DNA of 64,000 nucleotides from Bacteroidota bacterium (GTDB taxonomy: Bacteria > Bacteroidota > Bacteroidia > Chitinophagales > Chitinophagaceae): positions 44,643 to 108,642 of the forward strand of contig JAUZOA010000009.1 of assembly GCA_030706685.1 (NCBI GenBank). Reading direction: 5' to 3'. The position numbers and the translations under genes are program-made. The first letter of the stretch is position 1; every line of letters begins with the position of its first letter. A model generated the notes under the pieces. That model had not been told where the DNA came from. It searched no databases and saw only the letters and a list, made by a program, of their open reading frames with translations. Shown here piece by piece: positions 18,769 to 27,084 of this stretch.

Positions 18769-19671
18769 TTATAAGATAGTCCCCTGAAGGTTGATCTCAT
18801 TCTGAAGAAATTCGATAAAATGATTGAAATAATCAGGGCGTTTCTTGTTGGCCATTATCGCCACAAAATGTTTACGTTTCAAACCCGATTTCCCGATTTT
18901 CACAGCTTTTAGCGCATGGCTTTTCAGGTAAGGCTGTAAAGCCCATTTAGCCATCACGAGAATACCCATTTCAGCTTTTACCATTTCAATAGATGCCTCT
19001 GTCAATGGAAGCGGCGTTATTTTTTTCGGCGAAACTCCCGCCGGGGCTAAAACAAACTGGTGTACGGTAACCGTTTCAAGGGGCAAAGAATGAATCAGTA
19101 AATGCTCTGTGGCAAAGTCTTGAGCAACGACAAACTTCTTTTTGGCCCAGGCATGGTTTTCGGAAACCGCGGCAACCATTTCATCCTGGAACAGTTCAAT
19201 ATAACTGATTGAATCATTCTTAACAGGATCGCTGGTAATAGCAACATCCAGTGAGCCTGCCAGCAATTTTTGTAACGGGTAATGAGTAGCTTCCATTACA
19301 ATTTTTAAATCAACGTTGGGGTATAACAACTGGAATTGTTTCATGACGGAAGGCAACCAGTGATAACTGGAATAACATTCTGTGCTCAGCCTGATCTCGC
19401 CGAATTCCCCGTAAACCAATTTTTTAATTTGCTGTTCTGTATCCTGCAATTTTTCCAACACCTCCTTTGCCGTTTCATATAATCTCTCACCGGCTTTTGT
19501 AAGTACCATCTTTGTATTTACTCTCAAAAAAACCTTTGTACCCAACTGGTGCTCAGCTTCCTTTAACTGGTAGCTTAAAGCAGATTGGGTAAGGTGCAAT
19601 TTGCCGATTGCCTTCGTAAGACTGCCCTCTTCCGCAATGGCTTTTATAAGTCTCAGATGCCTTATTTCCAT
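18769..19671 (-). CDS. LysR-family transcriptional regulator
   Basis: A 300-residue regulator with a winged helix-turn-helix at residues 1-60 (MEIRHLRLIKAIAEEGSLTKAIGKLHLTQSALSYQLKEAE) and a two-lobe effector-binding domain at about 90-295. The N-terminal DNA-binding region and ATG start are typical of the family. MetR-like sequence around SALSYQLKEAE is suggestive, but I would not assign MetR on this alone. It is divergent from a rhodanese gene across 120 bp containing four alternating ATGAA/TTCAT half-sites, so it probably controls that gene and itself. Effector unknown; the rhodanese neighbour hints at sulfur metabolism. Confidence 0.9.
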   Translation of the reverse strand: MEIRHLRLIKAIAEEGSLTKAIGKLHLTQSALSYQLKEAEHQLGTKVFLRVNTKMVLTKAGERLYETAKEVLEKLQDTEQQIKKLVYGEFGEIRLSTECYSSYHWLPSVMKQFQLLYPNVDLKIVMEATHYPLQKLLAGSLDVAITSDPVKNDSISYIELFQDEMVAAVSENHAWAKKKFVVAQDFATEHLLIHSLPLETVTVHQFVLAPAGVSPKKITPLPLTEASIEMVKAEMGILVMAKWALQPYLKSHALKAVKIGKSGLKRKHFVAIMANKKRPDYFNHFIEFLQNEINLQGTIL

Positions 19672-19705
19672 TGCTTAAAAATACGATAGTTTACAGAAGG
19701 CATAT

Positions 19706-19746
19706 ATGAACAGGTTTCATGCAATGTATGAAGGATTTGATTTCAT
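19706..19746. promoter_or_regulatory. Four alternating ATGAA/TTCAT half-sites between lysR and rhodanese genes
   Basis: ATGAA 19706-19710, TTCAT 19716-19720, ATGAA 19728-19732 and TTCAT 19742-19746 form nested inverted repeats with spacers of 5, 7 and 9 nt. This is a plausible binding region for a LysR tetramer. It lies between divergent starts at 19671 and 19792. Confidence 0.5.
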
Positions 19747-19765
19747 AAAAAGGTGGTATCCCGGA

Positions 19766-19773
19766 TAATTTTG
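19766..19773 (+). promoter_or_regulatory. Bacteroidota-type -7 element for the rhodanese gene
   Basis: TAATTTTG matches the TAnnTTTG consensus, and the next ATG is 18 nt downstream. The -33 element is not clear, which would fit activation by the LysR protein bound just upstream. Confidence 0.4.
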
Positions 19774-19791
19774 TATGCAAAAAAGAGTACC

Positions 19792-20184
19792 ATGAACGCG
19801 CAAATTCAACATTACGAAAACAAGTTAGCCTTTGAGATAGATCCCTCTGATTTGTTTGCTGCCCTGAATACCGGGGAAAAAATCGTACCCCTTGATGCCC
19901 GCAAACAACATGGCTATGAAGACGAACATATACCAGGGGCTATCAATATCCCTCATGCCACCATGACGGAAGAAAGCACTCAGCATTTAGACAAAGATGT
20001 TTTGTACGTTACTTATTGTGATGGCATTGGTTGCAATGCTTCCACCAAAGGAGCTTTAAATATGGCGAGATTGGGTTTTAAAGTAAAGGAATTGACAGGT
20101 GGCATTGAGTGGTGGAAATTTGACGGTTATGCTACTGAAGGTAAAAAAGCCGTGAAAGGACTGTCCGTGCAATGTGCCTGTTAA
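19792..20184 (+). CDS. Rhodanese-like sulfurtransferase
   Basis: The track start lies upstream; ATG 19792 gives 130 residues (MNAQIQHYENKLAFEIDP). It is a single rhodanese domain: LDARKQHGYEDEHIPGAINIPH is the conserved Cdc25/rhodanese front half. The active-site loop reads YCDGIGCNAS, with two cysteines, the first in the usual catalytic position after the strand. GFKVKELTGGIEWWK closes the domain. Such proteins transfer sulfane sulfur in the cytoplasm; no signal peptide is present. It is divergent from LysR and likely under its control. The acceptor is unknown. Confidence 0.87.
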   Translation: MNAQIQHYENKLAFEIDPSDLFAALNTGEKIVPLDARKQHGYEDEHIPGAINIPHATMTEESTQHLDKDVLYVTYCDGIGCNASTKGALNMARLGFKVKELTGGIEWWKFDGYATEGKKAVKGLSVQCAC

Positions 20185-20326
20185 TTTATGCCTGAAATTC
20201 GGATGAGTGCGCCATTATTTTTATCATAAAGGCGGAGGCGGCAAGCCTGAAGTTATGTTCAGGGATGATTCGGGTAATTTCTTTGGCTTATGTCAATCAA
20301 CCCCTGTTCAGTAAAGTTTTACCACT

Positions 20327-20695
20327 ATGGGAAAATCAAAAACTACAAGAGAAGGGAAAGTCGCTTTTTATAACAAGCTGGTGGCTTCTCATCCCGATGC
20401 CGTTCGCAAAGGAGATACCGTACCTTATACCTCCCTTAACGGGCATATGTATAGTTATTTCTCAAAAGATGATTTTGTGGCGCTCCGGCTTCCTGAAGAG
20501 GAAAGGGCAAAATTCCTGGACAAGTATAAAACCAAATTGGTAGAGCAATACGGTATCATACAAAAAGAATATGTAACCGTACCCGACAGCCTTCTGGAAA
20601 AAACCAATGAGTTAAAAAAATATTTTGACATCAGCTATAAATATGTAAGCTCCCTGAAACCTAAGGCAACTTCTAAAAGCAAAAAAAAGAAGTAA
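20327..20695 (+). CDS. Small TfoX-like protein of unknown function
   Basis: A 122-residue cytoplasmic protein with ATG start and no signal peptide. SLNGHMYSYFSKDDFVALRLPEEERAKFL followed by VPDSLLEKTNELKKYFDISYKYV resembles the TfoX/Sxy N-terminal or YjbR-like fold, in which a small beta sheet is followed by a VP-led helix. The end is lysine-rich (SKSKKKK). It is 143 bp after the rhodanese gene on the same strand but probably has its own promoter. Function not known. Confidence 0.7.
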   Translation: MGKSKTTREGKVAFYNKLVASHPDAVRKGDTVPYTSLNGHMYSYFSKDDFVALRLPEEERAKFLDKYKTKLVEQYGIIQKEYVTVPDSLLEKTNELKKYFDISYKYVSSLKPKATSKSKKKK

Positions 20696-20767
20696 CGGTA
20701 AAAAATCATTCTTGTGAAATTCACGTGGTTTTCAGGCATTCGCCGAAAGAATATGAAAGGGAGGATT

Positions 20768-20816
20768 CTTCACTTTGTTCAGGATGACGTCCGTCATTGT
20801 GAGTGCAACAAAGCAA
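20768..20816. repeat. Dispersed 23-bp repeat unit followed by an inverted copy
   Basis: CTTCACTTTGTTCAGGATGACGT (20768-20790) matches the 23-bp unit of the array at 59640-59799 with a few changes. It is followed directly by CGTCATTGTGAGTGCAAC, an inverted degenerate copy. It abuts the end of the L,D-transpeptidase-like gene. Confidence 0.6.
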
Positions 20817-21497
20817 TTATTTATAGATCCATAATAGAATTGGTTTTTCCGACTTCTTAATAATCCCGGAAAGTTCTTCAAAAAAATTTACTGATACCAT
20901 TGGGCAGCCAAAACTGTTGCACAAGACACGGGGATAAATTTCTTCATCCGGGACGCAATCATGTCCATGGATGACAATACCTCTTTTGAAAGCATTTGAA
21001 TTCGAATTATCCAAGCCATACAGCCGGTAGGATTTACCCCATTCGCCCATATAGAATGCACCTACTTTGTATTTCCCCAAAGAGCTGCAGCCACAATCAG
21101 GCGTATTTGAAAACTTTGCCTGGGAAAGGAACTGTGTATTACAGCTTCCATGTGCTACTAACCCTGACAGGGCAATTGTATTCTTCTGAAGATCATAAAC
21201 GAAGAAACGATTCTTGCCGCTTTTTATTCCCAGGTCAACCAGGAAACAATATTCAGTTGAATACCCATTTTGCTGCACATACGTTATCGCCTGGTCTATA
21301 TGACCCTTTAAACCCACTGCCGGTTTCACTTTCGGGCTATTCTTATGGGTCAGTGATAAATTGGGTTTATTCTTTGGTGAAACAGGTTCCGTGCTGGCAG
21401 GAACAGGATCGCCGGGTATGTTTGTACCGGATACACCACAGGATGCAAATAACACGGAGCAGCTAATGGCCAGGAATAACAGGTGCGGAAGCTTCAT
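20817..21497 (-). CDS. L,D-transpeptidase-like (YkuD_2) lipoprotein
   Basis: I start at ATG 21497, which gives 226 residues with a lipoprotein signal (MKLPHLLFLAISCSVLFASCG). After a Pro/Lys-rich linker, the domain from about residue 75 includes FLVDLGIKSGKNRFFVYDLQ, GIVIHGHD and the probable catalytic Cys in CNSFGCPMVS. The HGH...SxGC arrangement is that of L,D-transpeptidase catalytic domains, which act on murein cross-links. Whether it cross-links, cleaves or anchors proteins cannot be told from the sequence. It faces the TfoX-like gene across a dispersed repeat and is probably monocistronic. Confidence 0.8.
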   Translation of the reverse strand: MKLPHLLFLAISCSVLFASCGVSGTNIPGDPVPASTEPVSPKNKPNLSLTHKNSPKVKPAVGLKGHIDQAITYVQQNGYSTEYCFLVDLGIKSGKNRFFVYDLQKNTIALSGLVAHGSCNTQFLSQAKFSNTPDCGCSSLGKYKVGAFYMGEWGKSYRLYGLDNSNSNAFKRGIVIHGHDCVPDEEIYPRVLCNSFGCPMVSVNFFEELSGIIKKSEKPILLWIYK

Positions 21498-21701
21498 GGA
21501 TATAACATTCCCGGACAAGATAATAAGAAGCCCATAAATGAAAAAACCACTGGCCTTGTTTTCAGAGAGGAATAAGAAAAAAAAGAGCACTCTCGTATAA
21601 TTACGAAAAATTTTCCGTTTTTCCCCGCTTCTTTATACTACCCTATTGCTTTTCCAGGTATTATATAATATCCTTGTATTTGAAAATCAATATCCTTACT
21701 C

Positions 21702-22547
21702 ATGAAGCGCTGTCTATTTATTTTCCTGTCTATACCCCTTGTATTTTCTTCTTTTGCACAGGACAATACTAAATCAGGAGAATCTTCCATTAGCCTGAAT
21801 TTTTCAGGGGTACCTGTTGTAAATATTACCGGGACCGACACCAGCTATCAAAATGCTTTGTCCATTTCGCCGGTCTTTGACTTAAGAAGCAAAAGCGGAT
21901 GGGGAATTACTTATTCTCCTTCCCTTGTCACGTCGGGCCAAAAAACAGGAATTTATGTGCATTCACTTTCTGCCGGGTATGAGCGTTATGGCAAAAAGAA
22001 TTTCGACATCGCCTTTAACTATACCCGTTACATTTTTACTGATAAAACCAGTGTTCCTTACTCGCCTATAAATAATGAAATCTATTTTTCCTTAGCCTTC
22101 ACTAAACCATGGTTAAAGCCTTTTTTCGCTACCAGTATTGGTTTCGGAAAAGATTCTGCCAATGTTGCTGAACACGATATCGGGCTGGCAGCAGGAATAA
22201 GCCACGGTTTCAGCTGGGAAGACAAGGGTATTTTCTCACTAATTGAACTAACTCCGTCGCTTTCATTGAACGGCGGCACCAATGATTTCTTTTCTCTTCT
22301 TACTGTTTCCAGGTACATATCACATAGCCATAATTTCGCGAAATATGTAAAAAGGGGAGGCAAAGGGAAAAGGGCAAATACTCCAGTTTCATTTGAGCTA
22401 TCGAACTTTGAATTGAATATGGAAACAAATTTTGAAATCGGTTCTTTCAGTATTCATCCTTCGGGCAGCGTCTTTTTGCCTGTGAGTTCGGGAACTGATA
22501 ATAGTGTATATGGGTATGCACAAATTTCCGTACAATACCATTTTTAA
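21702..22547 (+). CDS. Putative outer-membrane beta-barrel protein
   Basis: A 281-residue protein with a clear signal peptide (MKRCLFIFLSIPLVFSSFAQ). The remainder alternates hydrophobic and polar residues in short strands with Tyr/Phe girdles (FDIAFNYTRYIF, IYFSLAFTKPWLKPFFATSIGF) and ends in YAQISVQYHF, a C-terminal aromatic pattern of barrel insertion signals. No family recognised. It has its own ATG and stands 127 bp before another exported protein of unknown function; they may be co-expressed. Confidence 0.7.
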   Translation: MKRCLFIFLSIPLVFSSFAQDNTKSGESSISLNFSGVPVVNITGTDTSYQNALSISPVFDLRSKSGWGITYSPSLVTSGQKTGIYVHSLSAGYERYGKKNFDIAFNYTRYIFTDKTSVPYSPINNEIYFSLAFTKPWLKPFFATSIGFGKDSANVAEHDIGLAAGISHGFSWEDKGIFSLIELTPSLSLNGGTNDFFSLLTVSRYISHSHNFAKYVKRGGKGKRANTPVSFELSNFELNMETNFEIGSFSIHPSGSVFLPVSSGTDNSVYGYAQISVQYHF

Positions 22548-22674
22548 GTTTCATCTACTAACAGATTGATCTTAGTCTTTGCGCTCATTACGATAGCTGG
22601 TTAAATGATTCAGCCATCTGTTTTCTATTTTAAGGTTTAAAAAAAAGTTGTTATCTAGCAGCTAAATTGGTCAA

Positions 22675-23328
22675 ATGAAAATTTTGATATCATTCGTCTT
22701 ACTATACCACTGCTTAAATAGCAATGGGCAATCCAAACCTTTTGTACCTGTTGAATATGAGTATCCGGCAGCCATTCTAAAAACCCCCAAGACATATATT
22801 TATAGTAAGGCGGGAGACTCCTCGCTAAGTTTCAGGGATGTTATAATGACTAAAAAACCGGGTCAGATCATTATCAATTCGAAAGAATATGACCAGGAGT
22901 CTATTAGTGATTCCAGCGTAGAAATAAACGATAAGGATGTTGAACATTACTTATTCATGAACGGTAAAATGATCAAAGGAGTCAGTACAGAAGATTCCGT
23001 GCACAATAATGGATCCAGGCTTGGAGAGAAAGTACAATCGGAATTCTTTAAAATAGATCCTTCTTATGTCTGGTCTGCCACTTTTCGTTCCAGGTTTTTG
23101 AAGGACACTTCCATTACATGGGACAGGAGGCAAATCAATTGCCTGGTAATAGAAACAAATATTACCCAGGTCATCACCGATACCAATGACTCAACTTTCA
23201 AAAAACAAGGGGATGGGAAAGTCATTTATTATTTTGGGAAAGAAGTGGGCCTTATAAGATGTATTACCATAATAAATGGCACTGCTTCTGCCCGCGATCT
23301 CAAACAAATTAAAGAATTAAAAGAGTAA
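22675..23328 (+). CDS. Exported protein of unknown function
   Basis: A 217-residue protein with a signal peptide (MKILISFVLLYHCLNSNGQ). Mixed alpha/beta composition, no membrane segment after the signal and no motif I recognise. KDTSITWDRRQINCLVIETNI and DGKVIYYFGKEVGLIRCI suggest a beta-rich LolA- or GLPGLI-like periplasmic fold, but this is a guess. It follows a putative barrel gene on the same strand and converges with the starch-binding-fold gene. Confidence 0.65.
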   Translation: MKILISFVLLYHCLNSNGQSKPFVPVEYEYPAAILKTPKTYIYSKAGDSSLSFRDVIMTKKPGQIIINSKEYDQESISDSSVEINDKDVEHYLFMNGKMIKGVSTEDSVHNNGSRLGEKVQSEFFKIDPSYVWSATFRSRFLKDTSITWDRRQINCLVIETNITQVITDTNDSTFKKQGDGKVIYYFGKEVGLIRCITIINGTASARDLKQIKELKE

Positions 23329-23367
23329 TTCTGCTTATTGTCAGCAATACCCAGATCACAAAAAGCA

Positions 23368-24114
23368 TTACGGAGCTGGTTTTTTTTCTGCCATGCTATT
23401 GCCCATAGCAGCGAGAAATGCCTTCAAAAAATCACCCTTAGCCTCCGGCTGGTTAACGGCATCTAAAATCTTCTGTTTCTGTTCCAGTGAAAAAGAAGCA
23501 AAAATATCCCACATCAGTTTCGTTATTTTCTTGTAAGCATCGCCTATGTTACCTATGGCTTGCTTGTCTAAATGCCTGTGTACTTTTTGACTTGGTTTTT
23601 CCTGCAGCAGGTTCATGATATAGGATTGTAGAAGCTGCTTCATGCTGTTTAATTTGGGCTGCAGTTGCGCGAGCATCGAATCTTTCATAGCCGTCATTTT
23701 TTCTATCTGCAGGCTTACTTTCTTCTCTGCGATCTTTGGCTGCTTCCACTTTGTCACTGTATCTGCAATATCTTTACCGTTAGAGGAAAAGAAGAAGCGG
23801 TTTTGAATATCGCTGTCATTGGAGGCGACTTCTACCTTGTCCCAGTTTCCCAGCGTGTATTTATATTGGTATTGCCTGCCTTCAAACAAGGGAAGGGTAA
23901 TGGCGTAAACATCTTCGCTCACTCTGTTCATTTGGAACAAGGAGTCACCGGCATGCCAGTAATTAAATGACCCGGCCATATATACATTCTTATCATCATT
24001 GTTACCATGCGGAATTTGAACCGTAAAACGGACAGCAGCGACCTGGGCCGATACATTCGTCAAGGATATGAGAAAAATACCCACTAAAGCGATTCTGATT
24101 ATTTTATGTGTCAT
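23368..24114 (-). CDS. Exported protein with starch-binding (CBM20/CBM48-like) domain
   Basis: The track start is TTG; ATG 24114 gives 248 residues and a signal peptide (MTHKIIRIALVGIFLISLTNVSAQ). Residues about 25-120 match an E-set carbohydrate-binding domain: VYMAGSFNYWHAGDSLFQM, then GRQYQYKYTLGNWDKVE. These motifs are shared by CBM20, CBM48 and AMPK glycogen-binding modules. The C-terminal half is helical and Lys/Gln-rich (QIEKMTAMKDSMLAQLQPKL), with no enzymatic motif. It may bind alpha-glucans or serve as a protein-interaction module. No carbohydrate genes adjoin it. Confidence 0.75.
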   Translation of the reverse strand: MTHKIIRIALVGIFLISLTNVSAQVAAVRFTVQIPHGNNDDKNVYMAGSFNYWHAGDSLFQMNRVSEDVYAITLPLFEGRQYQYKYTLGNWDKVEVASNDSDIQNRFFFSSNGKDIADTVTKWKQPKIAEKKVSLQIEKMTAMKDSMLAQLQPKLNSMKQLLQSYIMNLLQEKPSQKVHRHLDKQAIGNIGDAYKKITKLMWDIFASFSLEQKQKILDAVNQPEAKGDFLKAFLAAMGNSMAEKKPAP

Positions 24115-24289
24115 GATCAGCAAATTTTGGCAAAATTCGTATGGCCTTTATTGCTAAAACATGATAGCGGTCAGGTAAATGAATATAAAGGAGATAAAAT
24201 GAATTCCATTTTGGTGGATTATATGATCACGACAGTCAGTAATGCCGGCTTGTAAAGTATGACCGGGTTTTATCTAATTGCCTGTGAAA

Positions 24290-24784
24290 TTAAAATAGCC
24301 GGTCGCGCAGAAACAGGATCATATAACCATGAATAAGCATTGGCAGTGATCCTAAAAGCGCGACACCAGTTATAGGGAAGATTTTCATCCTGCGACTTTT
24401 CAGGATATTTCCCATCATAAAAAAATAGTAGGGAAGATATAAGATCACCGCGGTAATCAGTCCCGGCATATATGCTTTATCAGTGATAGCCCCTGTAATA
24501 TGAAATAAAGCATTGGCAAGCATTAGAAAACTAAACCATAAGACGACGAGGAATGCTGAAAAAGGAGAAGGAGAAATGAATTCTATCACGACTACAGCTA
24601 TGGTTATTACCAATGCAAAAATATTGACGCTCCAGAACAGCCGGTAATTGATTCCGCTGTTTACATGATGATTGAACCATGAGACAAAACCCGGTGCTTC
24701 TTCTATAAAATGACAAATAAAAATAAGAGGAGCCAGTAAAATGATGTACCCGGAAATTTCCTTAGTAGTGCTTATTGCAGGCAT
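24290..24784 (-). CDS. HXXEE-domain membrane protein
   Basis: The track start is TTG; ATG 24784 gives 164 residues. The signature HFIEE appears near residue 25 after the first membrane segment (YIILLAPLIFICHFIEE). Four to five hydrophobic segments follow (FALVITIAVVVIEF, FLVVLWFSFLMLANALFHI, LITAVILYLPYYFFMM). Members of this family have no established function. Monocistronic appearance, converging with nothing obvious; its promoter faces the hemN upstream region. Confidence 0.75.
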   Translation of the reverse strand: MPAISTTKEISGYIILLAPLIFICHFIEEAPGFVSWFNHHVNSGINYRLFWSVNIFALVITIAVVVIEFISPSPFSAFLVVLWFSFLMLANALFHITGAITDKAYMPGLITAVILYLPYYFFMMGNILKSRRMKIFPITGVALLGSLPMLIHGYMILFLRDRLF

Positions 24785-25032
24785 AAATATTTCAAGGTTG
24801 CGCCACAAAGTTTAAAAAATAAAAAAAGAACAGGAAAACTTATTATTGGCCGCCCGGTTACTTTGCATACCCGATCCCCGCATTTCCGCCGGGGGCGGGC
24901 GGGCAGATCAGTTGGTACCCTGTAATGAGTTGTGCTCTATTCTGTTTATTATCACCCGTTTCCTGATTAAAATCATCCGCCGGAAAAAGAGTAATCATGA
25001 TGATTGCGGCCGGGGACCCTGATTTTTGTGGC

Positions 25033-26406
25033 ATGGGTATCACCATTGATAATAAATTAGTCGCAAAGTATAACCTCCCTGTGCCACGGTACACGAGCTA
25101 TCCGACAGTCCCTTTTTGGAAAGAAGGGCTCGACAAAAAACTATGGGAAGAAACATTTACACGGCAGTTTGCTATTCATAATAAGCAGGAAGGCATCAGT
25201 CTTTATCTTCACCTTCCTTTTTGTGAATCACTCTGCACCTACTGTGGCTGTAATAAAAAGATAACTACCAATCATAGCGTAGAAGAAGAATACCTCGCGG
25301 CCCTTACCCGTGAATGGCAGCTTTACAGGGATACCATGAAGGAACGGCCGCTGATAAGAGAGATTCACCTGGGTGGCGGTACCCCCACTTTTTTTTCTCC
25401 TCGCAACCTGGCGGGTTTGCTGGATGCCATTTACCGGGAATCGATTATTCACCCGCAGCACGAATTCAGCATAGAAGGACATCCCAACAATACAACAACA
25501 TCCCATCTTCAAACATTATTTGATCTTGGTTTCCGGAGGATCAGTTATGGCGTACAGGACAATGACCCCGACGTACAATACATCATTAACCGTATTCAGC
25601 CCTTGGAAAACGTAAGAAAAGCCACAGAGAGCGCGAGGAAGATAGGATTCCAGTCCGTCAATTTTGACCTGATCTACGGTTTGCCGAAACAGACTATGCA
25701 AACTATGGAAAGGACCATCCTCCAGACGCTGGAATTAAAACCCGACCGCATTGCTTTTTACAGTTATGCCCATGTACCCTGGACAAGCCGCGGGCAAAGA
25801 TTGTTTGATGAAAATGACCTTCCTTCAGCAGAAGTCAAAATGCAGCTATACCTCCTTGGCAAGCAGCTTTTTACCCAACACGGGTATGTAGATATCGGCA
25901 TGGACCACTTCGCTTTGCCTTCCGATGATCTCTATATAGCAAGAGAAGAGGGTCGCCTGCACAGGAATTTTATGGGTTATACCACACAACGAACTTCGAT
26001 GCTGCTTGGGCTGGGCGTATCCAGTATCAGCGATGCCGGGACCGCGTTTGCACAAAATCATAAAACAATCCAGCAGTATTATGAATCTGTAAATAATAAA
26101 GAATTTGCAGTCGCCAAAGGTTATTTCCTCAATGAAGAGGATGTTTCATTCAGGCAATATATTCTCAACATCAGTTGCAAAGGGTTTACCCCATTTAATC
26201 CCGCGGATACAGATACGTTGAAAAAATTCAGTTTTCCTGAATTAAAAAAACTGGAAGCAGACGGATTGCTTTCCTGGAACGAGCAACAATTAACTGTAAC
26301 GGAACGGGGTATGCATTTTATCCGGAATATATGCCGGGCTTTTGACCTGCATTTATTAAGGAATGAATCTTCTGATAAAAAGCCACAGTACAGTAAAGCT
26401 ATTTGA
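25033..26406 (+). CDS. hemN: Oxygen-independent coproporphyrinogen III oxidase (radical SAM)
   Basis: ATG 25033 gives 457 residues, the usual HemN length, with the family N-terminus LVAKYNLPVPRYTSYPT. It converts coproporphyrinogen III to protoporphyrinogen IX without oxygen. The radical-SAM cysteines are Cys64, Cys68 and Cys71 in FCESLCTYCGCNK; the extra Cys after the triad is characteristic of HemN rather than HemW. HLGGGTPTFFS and IEGHPNNTT are SAM-binding segments. It opens a region holding nearly all heme genes. The aerobic isoenzyme HemF is also encoded here, so the pathway can run with or without oxygen. Confidence 0.95.
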   Translation: MGITIDNKLVAKYNLPVPRYTSYPTVPFWKEGLDKKLWEETFTRQFAIHNKQEGISLYLHLPFCESLCTYCGCNKKITTNHSVEEEYLAALTREWQLYRDTMKERPLIREIHLGGGTPTFFSPRNLAGLLDAIYRESIIHPQHEFSIEGHPNNTTTSHLQTLFDLGFRRISYGVQDNDPDVQYIINRIQPLENVRKATESARKIGFQSVNFDLIYGLPKQTMQTMERTILQTLELKPDRIAFYSYAHVPWTSRGQRLFDENDLPSAEVKMQLYLLGKQLFTQHGYVDIGMDHFALPSDDLYIAREEGRLHRNFMGYTTQRTSMLLGLGVSSISDAGTAFAQNHKTIQQYYESVNNKEFAVAKGYFLNEEDVSFRQYILNISCKGFTPFNPADTDTLKKFSFPELKKLEADGLLSWNEQQLTVTERGMHFIRNICRAFDLHLLRNESSDKKPQYSKAI

Positions 26407-26525
26407 GCAGTTCTTCCAACGATTCCAAAAAATTTCTTCCTGCATTTGCAGGACTATTACGCAACGGGTTAAAAATTATTCTTTTTATTCTTTGCCCATT
26501 GCGGGATAATAAACCGAAATAACAG

Positions 26526-27077
26526 TTACTTAGAGGAATTACGAATCTTCTTATAGATATAAATAGCGGCCATCAGCAATACAATAAACACTACCAGCCC
26601 GGTCAATCCCCAGAGGAAGCTCATACTTTCTTTTACGGTTGCCAGCATGACAATGGCTACGAGGAAAATAGTGGCCACTTCGTTCCAAAGGCGCAACTGC
26701 TGGGAACTATACCGGAACAAGCCTTTGGATTGATCTTTAAAAATTTTATGCAGGGTAAAATGATAGATATAAAGCAATACTACAAAGATCAATTTTACCA
26801 GCAGCCATCGCCCGGCGGGTTCAAAGATCAGCCTGTCCCAGCCACTTTTCAGCATTACCGTTGTTCCAAAAAAAAGGGTGAGTATAGCCGAAGGCCATGT
26901 TATTCCATACCACAATCTTTTCATCATAATGCCAAACTGCTGCCGCAAGGTCTCTTTAGCTTCACCGGTTTTTTCGCCGGCTTCTGTATTATAAATAAAC
27001 AGCCTTGGCATATAAAACATGCCGGCAAACCAGGTGACAATAAAAATAATGTGAAGCGCCTTTAAATATAGATACAT
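26526..27077 (-). CDS. hemJ: Protoporphyrinogen oxidase HemJ-like membrane protein
   Basis: A 183-residue protein with four to five membrane segments. The N-terminus MYLYLKALHIIFIVTWFAGMFYMPRLF carries the conserved His9 of the HemJ family; KLIFVVLLYIYHFTLHKIF and the central RLWYGITWP are also family features. HemJ oxidises protoporphyrinogen IX to protoporphyrin IX, filling the step for which no hemG or hemY is seen in this cluster. It lies 7 bp after hemH on the same strand, so both last steps of the pathway form an operon divergent from hemA. Confidence 0.9.
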   Translation of the reverse strand: MYLYLKALHIIFIVTWFAGMFYMPRLFIYNTEAGEKTGEAKETLRQQFGIMMKRLWYGITWPSAILTLFFGTTVMLKSGWDRLIFEPAGRWLLVKLIFVVLLYIYHFTLHKIFKDQSKGLFRYSSQQLRLWNEVATIFLVAIVMLATVKESMSFLWGLTGLVVFIVLLMAAIYIYKKIRNSSK

Positions 27078-27084
27078 ACAAGTG

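Noticed and set aside
24885-24910. GC-rich CCGCC/GGGCGGG stretch before hemN as a terminator or riboswitch
   Set aside because: The pairing is short and irregular and no known riboswitch layout is visible.
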